From Curtobacterium sp. PhB115 (GTDB lineage Bacteria > Actinomycetota > Actinomycetes > Actinomycetales > Microbacteriaceae): a stretch of DNA of 64,000 nt. The position numbers and the translations under genes are program-made. Below the pieces are notes generated by a model. That model was not told the origin of the DNA and searched no databases. It saw only the letters and a program-made list of their open reading frames with translations. Of this stretch, positions 40,627 through 50,711 are shown piece after piece (position 1 is the first letter of the stretch; every line of letters starts with the position of its first letter). The stretch covers positions 124,001-188,000 of the forward strand of contig NZ_RJKR01000013.1 in the NCBI RefSeq assembly GCF_003752025.1. The letters run 5' to 3'.

Positions 40627-43578
40627 ATGACCGGTCGGACGACGACGTCACGTTCCGAGTTGGCCCGCCTGGGCTTCGCCGAGCTGTCGGAGAGCCTGGA
40701 ACGGGTCGCCGACCTGGAGGCGCGGTTCGGCTCCGACCTGCCGCTGCCGGTCACCGAGACGCCTGCGCTCTGGGGCGCCACCGCCGATCCCGACGGTGCG
40801 CTGCGGCTGCTGGAACGGCTGCTCGAGCGCGCTCCGGACGAGCTCCGGCCCGTCCTGGCGGACGAAGCCGCCACCGAACGCCTCGTGCGGTTGCTCGGAG
40901 CCTCGGTCGGCCTGGGGGAGTTCCTGCACCGTCGTCCGGCGGAACTCGCGCTGCTGCTCGAGGCGGTCCACGAACCCTGGTCGCAGCAGGAGTACACGGC
41001 GTCGCTGACCGAGGCGATCGACGGCGCGACGGGTGAGGAAGCCCGGATGCGGCTGCGCATCCGGTACCGGCGGCACCTCGCGCAGATCGCACTGTTCGAC
41101 GTGCTGCACCGGTCGCCGACCGAGGCGTTCCCCGCGGTCGCGGCGGGCCTCGCCGACCTGGCGGGTGCTGCGCTCGACGCGGCGGTGGACGTCGCCCGGC
41201 GTGAGGTCCCGTTCCCGGCTGCCGACGTCGCTGCCACGCCCCTCGCGGTGATCGCGATGGGCAAGGCCGGCGCCCGCGAACTCAACTACGTCAGCGATGT
41301 CGACGTCATCTTCGTCACCGAGTCCACCGACGAGGTCTCCACCGACCGCGCGGTGCTCATCTCGACCCGGATCGCGATCGCCGCGACGCACGCCATCACC
41401 GACCTCGCGGCGGAACCGGCGCTGTGGGAGGTCGACGCCAACCTGCGCCCGGAGGGCAAGGACGGCGCCCTCGTCCGCACGCTCGACTCGCACGTCGCGT
41501 ACTACGAGCGCTGGGCGAAGTCGTGGGAGTTCCAGGCGCTCCTGAAGGCCCGTCCGATCGCAGGGTCGGTCGACCTCGGTGCCCGCTACGCCGACGCCGT
41601 GGCCCCGTTCGTCTGGAGCTCGTCAGCTCGTCCGGGGTTCGTCGAGTCCGTGCAGCGGATGCGGGAGCGGGTCACCGAGCACATCCCGGACGCCGAGGTC
41701 GACCGGCAGCTCAAGCTCGGCCCCGGCGGGCTGCGCGACGTCGAGTTCACCGTGCAGCTCCTGCAGCTCGTGCACGGCCGCGACGACGAGAGTGTCCGCG
41801 TCCGGTCCACCCTCGAGGCGATGGACGCGCTCACCGACGCCGGGTACGTCGGCCGCGCCGAGGCCGCACGGTTCGGCCCCGACTACGCCCTGCTGCGGGT
41901 CCTGGAGCACCGCATCCAGCTCCGTCGGCTGCACCGCACGCACCTGATGCCCACCGACGAGGACGAACTGCGCGTCCTCGCCCGGTCCAGTGGTGTCGCG
42001 ACGAGTGCGTCCGCCCTCGAGACCCGCTGGCGCGCCGTGAAGCTCGAGGTCCGCGGGCTGCACGAGCGGCTGTTCTACCGACCGCTGCTCTCCGCGGTGG
42101 CCGCGGCGGACGGCGAGATCGTCCTGACGAACGACCAGGTCGTCGACCGTCTCGGCGCGATCGGTTTCGCCGACCCGGCAGGCGCCCTCAGCCACATCCG
42201 CGCGTTGACGCAGGGCACGAGCCGCCGCGCTGCGATCCAGCGGAACCTCCTGCCGGTGCTCCTCCGCTGGATGGCCGAGGGACCGGCACCCGACCGGGCG
42301 CTGCTCGCGTTCCGTCGGCTCAGCGACACGTTGGGGGAGTCGAGCTGGTTCCTCCGGATGCTCCGGGACTCGTCGGGCGCAGCACACTCGCTCACGACCG
42401 TGCTGTCCGAGTCGGCGTTCCTCGCCGGGCTGCTCGAACGGTTCCCCGAGGCCGTCGCCTGGCTCGACGAACCCGACACCCTGCTGCGTCCCCGGCCGAT
42501 CGAGTCGCTCCTCGCCGAGATGACCGCGACGACGGCACGGCACGGCAACGACGCCGCGGGTGCCGCCGCACTCCTCCGCTCGGCCCGGCGTCGCGAGACC
42601 CTGCGGCTCGGCATGGCCGCCGTCCTCGGCCAGCTCGACGTCGACGCGCTCGGCCCCGCGCTCAGCGACGTGACGGAGGCCACCCTCGCCGGCGCGCTGT
42701 CGCTCGCCCGCCGGGACACCCCGCCGGAGTTCGCGTTCGGGATCATCGCGATGGGCCGCTACGGCGGTCGCGAGCTCGGCTTCGGGTCGGACGCCGACGT
42801 CCTCTACGTCTACCGGGCGCCGGAGATGGAACCGGAGGTCGCGTCGCGGACGGCGCAGACGATCGTCCGCGAACTGAACCGGATCACCGAGGATGCGATC
42901 CACCCCTTCGACCTCGACATCGACCTGCGCCCCGAGGGCAAGAACGGCCCGGTCGCCCGCACACTCGAGTCCTACGGCGCCTACTACGCCCGCTGGTCCC
43001 TGACGTGGGAGGCCCAGGCGCTCCTCCGAGCCCGCGGCGCCGTCGGTGACGAGCAGCTGCTCCGCGACTTCGAGCACCTCGCCGACCGCACCCGGTACCC
43101 GGAGCGCATCGACGAGAACGCCGTGCGCGAGGTCCGACGCATCAAGGCGCGCGTCGAGTCCGAACGGCTGCCGCGCGGCGCGGACCCGGCACGGCACCTC
43201 AAGCTCGGTCGGGGCTCCCTGAGCGACGTCGAGTGGTTCGTCCAGCTGCTCCAGCTCCAGCACGCGCTCGAGGTGCCGGGGCTCCGGACCACCTCCACGC
43301 TCGAGGCCCTCGACGCCGCGGTCGCCGCGGGGCTCGTCGGCGCCGACGACGGCGAGCGGCTCGGGGCGGCGTGGCGGTTCGCGTCGCGGACCCGGAGCGC
43401 CCTGGTGCTCTGGTCCGGCAAGACCACCGACGTGCTGCCCGTCGACCGCATCCAGCTCGAGGGCATCGCCCGGCTGATGGAGTACCCGCCGGGCTCCGCG
43501 AGCGCGCTGGAGGACGACTACCTCGGCGTCACGCGCCGTGCTCGGCAGGTCTTCGAACGCGAGTTCTACGGCGACTGA
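40627..43578 (+). CDS. glnE: Bifunctional glutamine synthetase adenylyltransferase/deadenylase
   Basis: A 983-residue, two-headed nucleotidyltransferase. The two catalytic centres read GKAGARELNYVSDVDVIFV (about 215-233) and GRYGGRELGFGSDADVLYVY (about 710-729). Each is followed by a LRPEGK-type motif and a helical regulator region. It adds and removes AMP on GlnA. Its target here is probably GlnA1 at 49211, not GlnA2. It lies 35 bp after glnA2. Confidence 0.95.
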   Translation: MTGRTTTSRSELARLGFAELSESLERVADLEARFGSDLPLPVTETPALWGATADPDGALRLLERLLERAPDELRPVLADEAATERLVRLLGASVGLGEFLHRRPAELALLLEAVHEPWSQQEYTASLTEAIDGATGEEARMRLRIRYRRHLAQIALFDVLHRSPTEAFPAVAAGLADLAGAALDAAVDVARREVPFPAADVAATPLAVIAMGKAGARELNYVSDVDVIFVTESTDEVSTDRAVLISTRIAIAATHAITDLAAEPALWEVDANLRPEGKDGALVRTLDSHVAYYERWAKSWEFQALLKARPIAGSVDLGARYADAVAPFVWSSSARPGFVESVQRMRERVTEHIPDAEVDRQLKLGPGGLRDVEFTVQLLQLVHGRDDESVRVRSTLEAMDALTDAGYVGRAEAARFGPDYALLRVLEHRIQLRRLHRTHLMPTDEDELRVLARSSGVATSASALETRWRAVKLEVRGLHERLFYRPLLSAVAAADGEIVLTNDQVVDRLGAIGFADPAGALSHIRALTQGTSRRAAIQRNLLPVLLRWMAEGPAPDRALLAFRRLSDTLGESSWFLRMLRDSSGAAHSLTTVLSESAFLAGLLERFPEAVAWLDEPDTLLRPRPIESLLAEMTATTARHGNDAAGAAALLRSARRRETLRLGMAAVLGQLDVDALGPALSDVTEATLAGALSLARRDTPPEFAFGIIAMGRYGGRELGFGSDADVLYVYRAPEMEPEVASRTAQTIVRELNRITEDAIHPFDLDIDLRPEGKNGPVARTLESYGAYYARWSLTWEAQALLRARGAVGDEQLLRDFEHLADRTRYPERIDENAVREVRRIKARVESERLPRGADPARHLKLGRGSLSDVEWFVQLLQLQHALEVPGLRTTSTLEALDAAVAAGLVGADDGERLGAAWRFASRTRSALVLWSGKTTDVLPVDRIQLEGIARLMEYPPGSASALEDDYLGVTRRARQVFEREFYGD

Positions 43579-44081
43579 CACGCCACGACACGCCCGGGTG
43601 GCGTCCGCGACGGCGAAGGTGACATGTCGTCGGAGGTTAATTCTCGGTGTCGCGCGGCGTCCCCCGATGCGGACCGACGCGTACCCCGAAGTTGCGCGGG
43701 GCAACCATCGTTACCGAGCTGTGATCGCCGGGCTGTGGAGGCCGGACCGGCGTGCCGGGCCGGAGTGGTGACCGAGATCGCAACCACCCCCTGATCGGGG
43801 CTTTCGGCGTGAGCCGGGCCGCGCCTCCAGGCCGCACTCGTCGCGTACGGCCGGCGGCACGGTGCCCGACGTGGTCCGCAGGAGTGCTGTCAGCACGAGG
43901 GGGGACCAGTGCGTCCGGTCGAGAGGGGGACCGTGGTGTACCCCGTAACGTGCCCGAAATGCCCCCGGACGGGGGCCGCGTTGCGGTGGGGTTCAGGTTT
44001 CTGCATCAATGGACCCACCCGAACCGGCCCTGATTCCCCAACGACGCGGAATCTCCACCTCGAACGTTGAAGCAGGGATCA
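43579..44081. other. Long leader of polysaccharide operon
   Basis: No gene recognised. It holds a hairpin GCCCCC-GGAC-GGGGGC at 43961-43976, a CCCCTGATCGGGG stem near 43787-43799 and part of the dispersed GCGCCTCCAGGCC repeat near 43826. A structured 5' leader is possible; no known riboswitch matched by eye. Confidence 0.45.
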
Positions 44082-45713
44082 GTGTTCACCTTCATTCTGC
44101 AGATCAGGCAGATGGTCGAAGGGCACCCCGAGTTCTACCTGTTCGCCGTGTACTCCGCGGTGATCTGGTTGCTCTGGTTGCTCAAGGTCGTCATCTCCGC
44201 CCGTTACCGCCCGTTCACCGGCACCTTCGTCGGTACCACCAGCGTCGTCGTCCCCGTCGTGGACGAACCGCTCGACCTGTTCCGCGACGTCATCGGTCGC
44301 ATGGTCGAGCAGCGACCCGGCGAGATCATCGTCGTCATCAACGGCGCCCGCAACGAAGCGCTCGAAGCGGTCTGCGACGAGTTCGCCCCACTCGTCCGCT
44401 GGACCCACACGCCCATCCCGGGCAAGCGCAACGCCGTCAAGGTCGGCACCGAGATGTCCAACGGAGACATCACGGTGCTCGTCGACTCGGACACCGTCTG
44501 GACCCCGGGCGCGCTCGAGGAACTCCTCAAGCCGTTCGCCGACGAGTCCGTCGGCGGCGTCACGACCCGTCAGCGCATCCTCGAGCCGGAGCGCAGCTGG
44601 ATCACCCGCTGGGCCGACTGGCTCGAGAACTCGCGAGCGCTGTACTCGATGCCCGCGCAGAGTGTCCTCGGGCAGATCGGCTGCCTGCCCGGGCGCACCA
44701 TCGCCTTCCGGCGGAACATCCTCATGCGGGTCATGGACAAGTTCATGCACGAGAAGTTCATGGGTGTGTTCCTCGAGGTCTCCGACGACCGGACGCTCAC
44801 GAACCTCACGCTGAAGGAGGGGTACCGGACCGTCTACCAGTACACCTCGCTGGTCTACACGGACGCTCCGCTGCAGGTGAAGAAGCTGTTCAAGCAGCAG
44901 CTCCGCTGGGCCCGCGGCTCGCAGTACAACACGCTGCGCATGCTGCCGTGGATGCTCGGCCACGCCCCGATCCTGGCGGCGTTCTTCATCACCGACATCA
45001 TCCTGCCGTTCATGCTCTTCGGCGTGATCGCCGGCTGGATCTACCGCGCGCTCACCGGCCAGGGCGAGAACCTCTACCAGGGCATCCTGTCCCAGTACGG
45101 CTTCTCCACCGGCTTCGTCTACGTGGCTGCGCTGATGGTCGTCTCGTCCGTGCTGAGCATGGCGATCCGGCAGATGCGGCACCTGGCCGAGAAGCCGAGC
45201 GACTTCTTCCGCCTGCCGATGTTCATCATCGTGTCGACGTTCTTCCTCATGCCGATCCGGCTCATCGGCTTCTTCCGCCTGGCGCACGCGTCCGGCTGGG
45301 GGACCCGCGCCGGTGCCTACGCCGGTGGTCCGATGCAGGAGGACCCGTCGGACGCCGCGCAGCCGCTGACCTTCGGGGCGCAGACCCCGGTCAGCCCGAT
45401 CGACGCGGCGGACCGCGCCCGCGCCGTCGACGGCGGCGTCCCGCTCAGCGGCGGCGTCCCGCTCGGCGCCGGCGGCCAGGGCGCCGCGGACCGTGCGTTC
45501 GACGAGCTCTTCGGGGCCGACGCGACGACCAACTCCACCGCGACGGTGCTCGCGACCCGACGTGAGGCCGCAGCAGCGGCCGCCGCGCCGCGCGCAGCAG
45601 CAGCCCGCACGGCGACGGCGCCCGCCCGCGTCCGCCGGTACAACCCGTACGCCGCGATCCCGTACTGCATCGGCATCGCGATCTTCGTCCTGGAGGCTTT
45701 CCTCATTGTCTGA
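44082..45713 (+). CDS. Processive family 2 glycosyltransferase (polysaccharide synthase)
   Basis: A 543-residue membrane GT2. An N-terminal helix (about 17-38) precedes the GT-A domain: VVVPVVDEP, DSDTVW (DxD) and QQLRW (Q-x-x-R-W), the mark of processive synthases such as hyaluronan or cellulose synthase. Four or so helices follow, then an Ala/Gly-rich cytosolic region and a last helix (about 520-543). GTG with AGGG upstream is used; a TTG five codons earlier is possible. It is first of a three-gene operon. Confidence 0.85.
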   Translation: MFTFILQIRQMVEGHPEFYLFAVYSAVIWLLWLLKVVISARYRPFTGTFVGTTSVVVPVVDEPLDLFRDVIGRMVEQRPGEIIVVINGARNEALEAVCDEFAPLVRWTHTPIPGKRNAVKVGTEMSNGDITVLVDSDTVWTPGALEELLKPFADESVGGVTTRQRILEPERSWITRWADWLENSRALYSMPAQSVLGQIGCLPGRTIAFRRNILMRVMDKFMHEKFMGVFLEVSDDRTLTNLTLKEGYRTVYQYTSLVYTDAPLQVKKLFKQQLRWARGSQYNTLRMLPWMLGHAPILAAFFITDIILPFMLFGVIAGWIYRALTGQGENLYQGILSQYGFSTGFVYVAALMVVSSVLSMAIRQMRHLAEKPSDFFRLPMFIIVSTFFLMPIRLIGFFRLAHASGWGTRAGAYAGGPMQEDPSDAAQPLTFGAQTPVSPIDAADRARAVDGGVPLSGGVPLGAGGQGAADRAFDELFGADATTNSTATVLATRREAAAAAAAPRAAAARTATAPARVRRYNPYAAIPYCIGIAIFVLEAFLIV

Positions 45714-47313
45714 CCTCATCCGCTCCTCGAGTGCCTGGTGGGCGCAGTCGAGCAAGCACGCTCGCTTGACGGCCATCGGCACCACCGCGATCGTCGTGGT
45801 CCTCGGACTCATCACCTGGTCCGTCTGGGTCTCGCCCGCCGGCCCCGTCTCGACCGCCGTCCACCAGGCGCTCGGCGTCACCGCCCCCAAGGCCAAGAAG
45901 GTCTCCGCCGCCGAGTTGCAGAAGCAGCTCGACGCCGCCCAGGACCGCATCTGGGCACTCGAGGGCAAGCTCGACTCGCGCACCGCCCAGGCCGGGTCGC
46001 GTGGCGACCAGATCACGCAGCTCAAGGCGCAGATCGCGTCGCTCCAGTCCCAGCTCGGTTCGGCGACGGGCTCGGGAGGCTCGTCCTCCGTGAACGCGTC
46101 GGGCTCCGGTTCCGGCGGGGCCGGTTCCTCGGGCTCCGGTTCGGGATCGGGATCGGCTTCCGGTGACGGGTCGGGTTCCGGCTCGGGCGGCTCCGGGGCC
46201 TCGGGCTCCGGCGGCTCCGGTTCGGGCGGCTCGGGTTCCGGCTCCGGCGGCAACGGCTCGGGCAACGGCGGTGGCGTCACCAACCCGAACCCCGGCCCGT
46301 CGACCGACCCGGGCACGACGCCCGTGGCGGTCCCGACCAAGGCGGACATCCTCGGCCAGCAGTCCCGCTGGTACGGCCTGTACACGGCGCAGTCCCCGTT
46401 CAACTGGTCCGAGTACGACCAGGTCTCGCAAGAGGTCGGCAAGGCCACGAACATGGTCGGCTTCTTCCAGGGCTTCGACCAGGACTTCAACCAGAACGCG
46501 GTCCAGCGCTCCTGGGCGAACGGCCGCCTGCCGATGATGACGTGGGAGTCGGTGCCCGCCAAGACGGGCAACGACGAGCCGTACGTCGAGGGCTACACGA
46601 ACGCGGACGTCATCTCCGGCAAGTTCGACGCCTACCTCACGCAGTACGCCAAGGCCCTCGCGGCCAACGGGCAACCGCTCGTCATCCGCTTCGACCACGA
46701 GATGAACGGCCAGTGGTACAACTGGTCCGAATCGGCGAAGCAGCAGAACGCCGCCGGCTCGTACAAGGAGATGTGGCAGCACGTCTGGAACGTCTTCCAG
46801 GCCAACGGCGCCAACCAGTACGCCATCTGGGACTGGTCGCCGTCGCGCATCGACAAGCTCGGCAACACGAAGTACCAGACGCTCGACTACATGCAGAACT
46901 ACTACCCGGGCGCCGAGTACGTCGACTGGGTGGGCATGAGCGGCTACTACCGTGACGCCACCGAGCAGCCGACCTTCGACAACACCTTCGGTGCGACGCT
47001 CGCGCAGATCCGGCAGATCGCACCAGGCAAGGGCATCGTGCTCAACGAGATCGGCGCGACCGAGACCGGGGGCAGTGTCTCGAACCCGCAGAAGACGCAG
47101 TGGATCAACTCGCTCTTCGACGCACTGGCGGACCCCGCCAACGCGGACATCATCGGCTTCGCGTACTTCAGCGAGACCGCGACCACGATCGTCGACGGCA
47201 CCCGCACGACGAACGACTGGCGACTCAACTCACGTGCGGACTCCCTGGCGGCCTTCGCCGAGGGCATCAAGCGCAACGACATCGACTACGACCTGCAGGA
47301 GGTCAAGCAATGA
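45706..47313 (+). CDS. Membrane-anchored GH26-family glycoside hydrolase
   Basis: A 535-residue protein. An uncleaved signal anchor (about 22-42) leads to a short coiled coil and an 80-residue Gly/Ser-rich linker (about 118-200). The catalytic domain (205-520) is GH26-like: acid/base Glu332 in RFDHEMNGQWYNWS and nucleophile Glu448 in IVLNEIGATE. GH26 enzymes cut beta-mannans or beta-1,3-1,4-glucans. TTG start with GGAGG upstream, overlapping the synthase stop by eight bases. It likely trims the polymer made by the synthase. Confidence 0.82.
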   Translation: MSDLIRSSSAWWAQSSKHARLTAIGTTAIVVVLGLITWSVWVSPAGPVSTAVHQALGVTAPKAKKVSAAELQKQLDAAQDRIWALEGKLDSRTAQAGSRGDQITQLKAQIASLQSQLGSATGSGGSSSVNASGSGSGGAGSSGSGSGSGSASGDGSGSGSGGSGASGSGGSGSGGSGSGSGGNGSGNGGGVTNPNPGPSTDPGTTPVAVPTKADILGQQSRWYGLYTAQSPFNWSEYDQVSQEVGKATNMVGFFQGFDQDFNQNAVQRSWANGRLPMMTWESVPAKTGNDEPYVEGYTNADVISGKFDAYLTQYAKALAANGQPLVIRFDHEMNGQWYNWSESAKQQNAAGSYKEMWQHVWNVFQANGANQYAIWDWSPSRIDKLGNTKYQTLDYMQNYYPGAEYVDWVGMSGYYRDATEQPTFDNTFGATLAQIRQIAPGKGIVLNEIGATETGGSVSNPQKTQWINSLFDALADPANADIIGFAYFSETATTIVDGTRTTNDWRLNSRADSLAAFAEGIKRNDIDYDLQEVKQ

Positions 47314-48737
47314 CCGAGTCCAAGAAGTCGACCGCATCGGCCGACACGCGTCCCGCTCCCGTCATCAGCGTCATCGGCACCGGCTACCTCGGTGCCACCC
47401 ACGCGGCTGCCATGGCCGAGATGGGCTTCGAGACCATCGGCGTCGACATCGACCCGTCGAAGCTCGCCGCCCTGTCCGCCGGCGAGGTCCCGTTCTTCGA
47501 GCCCGGCCTGCCCGAGCTCATCACGAAGCACGTCGCCAGCGGCAAGCTCCGGTTCACCTCGGACATCGCCTCGGCCGTCGCCGCCGCGGACGTCCACTTC
47601 GTCTGCGTCGGCACCCCGCAGAAGGCCGGGTCGCACGCCGCGAACCTCGCCTACGTCGAGAGCGCCACCCGTGGTGTCGCCGAGAACCTCACCCACCCGG
47701 GCCTCATCGTCGGCAAGTCGACGGTCCCGGTCGGCACCGCGGCACGGCTCCGCGGCATCGTCCGCGAGTTCACGCCGTCGGGGATCGACGCCGAGCTCAT
47801 CTGGAACCCCGAGTTCCTCCGCGAGGGCAAGGCCGTCGAGGACACCCTGCACCCGGACCGCCTGGTCTGGGGCGGGGCCTCCGATGCCGCCGACGCCGTG
47901 ATCCGCGAGGTCTACGCCGCCCCCATCAGCGAGGGCACCCCGGTCATCACCACCGACCTCGCCACCGCCGAGCTCGTCAAGGTCAGTGCGAACGCGTTCC
48001 TCGCCACGAAGATCTCGTTCATCAACGCGATCTCCGAGATGTGCGCGATCACCGGCGCCGACGTGTCGACCCTCGCCGACGCCCTCGGCCACGACGCCCG
48101 CATCGGCCGCAAGTTCCTGAACGCCGGCCTCGGCTTCGGCGGCGGCTGCCTGCCGAAGGACATCCGCGCGCTCATGTACCGCGCGAACGAGATCGGCGCG
48201 GGCCAGGTCGTCGGCCTCATGCAGCAGGTCGACGAGATCAACATGGGCCAGCGCCAGCGGGTCATCGACATGGCGATCGACTCGGCCGGGGGATCGGTGC
48301 TCAACCGTCGCGTGGCCGTCATCGGCGCCGCGTTCAAGCCCCTCACCGACGACGTCCGGGACTCCCCGGCGCTCAACGTCGCCGCCGCGCTGCACCTCCG
48401 CGGTGCCCAGGTCACGCTCTGGGACCCCGAGGCGATGGAGCCGGCGAAGCGCTCGTTCCCGACGCTGAGCTACGCCGCGTCGATGACGGACGCGATCGAG
48501 GGCGCCGACGTCGTCCTCGTGCTCACCGAGTGGGACGACATCATCACAGCCGACCCGGTCGCCCTCGGTGACCTCGTCGGACGCCGCGTCGTGATCGACG
48601 CGCGCAACTGCCTCCCGGTCCACGACTGGGTGAAAGCGGGGTGGACCGTCCGTTCCCTGGGTCGGCCCACGCCGGTCACGGGTGCACCCGTGAGCGTCGC
48701 TGCGGGGACGAACGACGCGTTGGCCACGAGCCGCTAG
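47310..48737 (+). CDS. ugd: UDP-glucose 6-dehydrogenase
   Basis: A 475-residue UDP-sugar dehydrogenase. VISVIGTGYLGATHAAAMAEMG binds NAD; GKSTVPVGT and NPEFLREG are the substrate regions; GFGGGCLPKDIRAL holds the catalytic Cys. It makes UDP-glucuronate. A disordered N-terminal 15 residues and C-terminal tail are short. It overlaps the GH26 stop (ATGA), so UDP-GlcA is probably a substrate of the synthase in this operon. Confidence 0.93.
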   Translation: MTESKKSTASADTRPAPVISVIGTGYLGATHAAAMAEMGFETIGVDIDPSKLAALSAGEVPFFEPGLPELITKHVASGKLRFTSDIASAVAAADVHFVCVGTPQKAGSHAANLAYVESATRGVAENLTHPGLIVGKSTVPVGTAARLRGIVREFTPSGIDAELIWNPEFLREGKAVEDTLHPDRLVWGGASDAADAVIREVYAAPISEGTPVITTDLATAELVKVSANAFLATKISFINAISEMCAITGADVSTLADALGHDARIGRKFLNAGLGFGGGCLPKDIRALMYRANEIGAGQVVGLMQQVDEINMGQRQRVIDMAIDSAGGSVLNRRVAVIGAAFKPLTDDVRDSPALNVAAALHLRGAQVTLWDPEAMEPAKRSFPTLSYAASMTDAIEGADVVLVLTEWDDIITADPVALGDLVGRRVVIDARNCLPVHDWVKAGWTVRSLGRPTPVTGAPVSVAAGTNDALATSR

Positions 48738-48820
48738 TCGCCGTACGCGAGTCGGGGTCCGTGCCGGGCGGCACGGGCCCCGTTCGCGTGCCCGGGGGTG
48801 CCCGGCGGTACCGCCCCCCC

Positions 48821-49005
48821 GTCGGCGTGCGCCCGGTGGTCGAGCGCGACCGGTCTCGTCGGCGTGCGCCCGGTGGTCGAGCGCGACCGGCCCTGTCGGC
48901 GTGCGCCGGGTGGTGGAGCGCGACCGGCGCTGTCGGCGTTCGCCCGGTGGTGGAGCGCGACCGGCCCTGTCGGCGTGCGCCCGGTGGTGGAGCGCGACCG
49001 CCTGG
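48821..49005. repeat. Five-copy 37-bp tandem repeat
   Basis: Units begin GTCGGCGTGCGCCCGGTGGT at 48821, 48858, 48895, 48932 and 48969, with a few substitutions each. There are no spacers, so it is a VNTR and not a CRISPR array. Confidence 0.85.
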
Positions 49006-49047
49006 AGGCCCGGTGCAGGCCCGCCGGACCGGCACCGGGCCTCCAGG
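49001..49047. terminator. Terminator palindrome after polysaccharide operon
   Basis: CCTGGAGGCCCGGTGC pairs perfectly with GCACCGGGCCTCCAGG across a 15-base loop. It belongs to the GGAGGCSCGGTGC terminator family. Confidence 0.6.
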
Positions 49048-49161
49048 CCGTCGCCTCCGCGCCCCGCCCTCCCGGTGGCCGCGTCTTCTCGCGCTGAGCG
49101 ACACCTCACGGGTGGCGCAGCCCGTGAAGTGTCGTCCACCCCGAAACGTGGCCGGCACGGC

Positions 49162-49195
49162 GAAGGGCCCCGCACCTGACGGTGCGGGGCCCTTC
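49162..49195 (-). terminator. glnA1 terminator
   Basis: A perfect 15-bp stem (GAAGGGCCCCGCACC and its complement) with a four-base loop, 15 bp after the glnA1 stop on the minus strand. Confidence 0.8.
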
Positions 49196-49210
49196 GTGGT
49201 TCAGGCGAAC

Positions 49211-50635
49211 TCAGACGCCGAAGTACAGCTCGTACTCGAACGGGTGCGGGCGCTGGGCCAGCGGGAGGATCTCGTTCTCGCGCTTGTAGTCGATCCAGGT
49301 CTGGATCAGGTCCTCGGTGAAGACGTTGCCCTTGACCAGGAACTCGTGGTCGGCCTCGAGTGCGTCGAGCGCCTCGTCGAGGGAGCCGGGGACCTGCGGG
49401 ATGCCCCTGGCTTCCTCGGGCGGGAGCTCGTAGAGGTCCTTGTCGACCGGCTCGTGCGGCTCGATGCGGTTCTGGATGCCGTCGAGGCCCGCCATCAGCT
49501 GCGCGGCGAAGGCGAGGTACGGGTTGCCCGAGGCGTCCGGCGCGCGGAACTCGATGCGCTTGGCCTTCGGGTTCGTGCCCGTGATCGGGATGCGGATCGC
49601 AGCCGAACGGTTACCGGCCGAGTAGACCAGGTTGACCGGCGCCTCGAAGCCCTTGACCAGGCGGTGGTACGAGTTGATCGACGGGTTGGTGAAGGCGAGC
49701 AGCGCCGGAGCGTGCTTCAGCAGGCCGCCGATGTACCAACGGGCGAGGTCCGACAGACCGCCGTAGCCGTTCTCGTCGTAGAACAGCGGCTTGCCGTCCG
49801 ACCAGAGCGACTGGTGGGTGTGCATGCCCGAACCGTTGTCGCCGAAGAGCGGCTTCGGCATGAACGTGGCGACCTTGCCCCACTGGTCGGCCGTGTTCTT
49901 GACGATGTACTTGAACTTCAGGATGTCGTCCGCGGCGTGGACCATCGTGTCGAACTTGTAGTTGATCTCCTGCTGGCCGCCGGTGCCCACCTCGTGGTGC
50001 GAGCGCTCGAGCTCGAAGCCCGCGTCGATCAGCTTGAGGGTGATGTCGTCACGCAGGTCGGCGGTCTTGTCGACCGGCGACACGGGGAAGTAGCCGCCCT
50101 TGTACGGGGTCTTGTTGGCGAGGTTGCCGCCCTCTTCGTCACGACCGGTGTTCCAGGCGCCCTCTTCCGAGTCGACCGCGTAGAACGACTCGTTCTGGGT
50201 CACGGAGTAGCGGACGTCGTCGAAGATGTAGAACTCGGCCTCGGGGGCGAAGAACGCGGTGTCCGCGATGCCCGTCGACGCGAGGTACTTCTCGGCCTTC
50301 TTCGCCACCTGACGCGGGTCGCGGCCGTAGATCTCACCGTTCCGCGGGTTGTAGATGTCGAAGATCATGATGAGCGTGCGCTCGGCGCGGAACTGGTCGA
50401 CGTACGCCGTGGTCACATCGGGGATCAGCTGCATGTCGGACTCGTGGATCGACGCGAAGCCACGGATCGACGAGCCGTCGAAGAGCTGGCCGACCGAGAA
50501 GAAGTCCTCGTCGACGGTCGATGCGGGGATGTTGAAGTGCTGCTGCACACCCGGCAGGTCCGTGAATCGGATGTCGAGGAACTTGACGTCGGTGTCCTTG
50601 ATGAAGGCCAGGACCTCGGAGGAATCGCTGAACAT
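49211..50635 (-). CDS. glnA1: Glutamine synthetase type I (GSI-beta, adenylylatable)
   Basis: A 474-residue [38 protein letters not shown] and the adenylylation site [11 protein letters not shown] (Tyr402) are present. It makes glutamine from glutamate and ammonia, and is the main target of GlnE. A perfect GlnR-type operator lies about 77-114 bp upstream. A strong terminator follows. Confidence 0.96.
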   Translation of the reverse strand: MFSDSSEVLAFIKDTDVKFLDIRFTDLPGVQQHFNIPASTVDEDFFSVGQLFDGSSIRGFASIHESDMQLIPDVTTAYVDQFRAERTLIMIFDIYNPRNGEIYGRDPRQVAKKAEKYLASTGIADTAFFAPEAEFYIFDDVRYSVTQNESFYAVDSEEGAWNTGRDEEGGNLANKTPYKGGYFPVSPVDKTADLRDDITLKLIDAGFELERSHHEVGTGGQQEINYKFDTMVHAADDILKFKYIVKNTADQWGKVATFMPKPLFGDNGSGMHTHQSLWSDGKPLFYDENGYGGLSDLARWYIGGLLKHAPALLAFTNPSINSYHRLVKGFEAPVNLVYSAGNRSAAIRIPITGTNPKAKRIEFRAPDASGNPYLAFAAQLMAGLDGIQNRIEPHEPVDKDLYELPPEEARGIPQVPGSLDEALDALEADHEFLVKGNVFTEDLIQTWIDYKRENEILPLAQRPHPFEYELYFGV

Positions 50636-50711
50636 GTGGGCCGATCTCCAATGGGTTGGGTGATGTCGGAGGCACCGATCAAGGCACCTCCGACGAGGCT
50701 ATTGACACGGG

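Larger units (their letters stand above)
48738..49210. other. Intergenic with VNTR and hairpins
   Basis: No gene. It contains a five-copy 37-bp repeat (separate entry), a terminator-like palindrome at 49001-49047, a further inverted repeat near 49097-49132 (CGACAC-n2-CACGGG with its complement), and the glnA1 terminator. Confidence 0.7.

Noticed and set aside
48821..49005. CRISPR array
   Set aside because: Units are directly adjacent 37-mers without unique spacers, and no cas genes are near.
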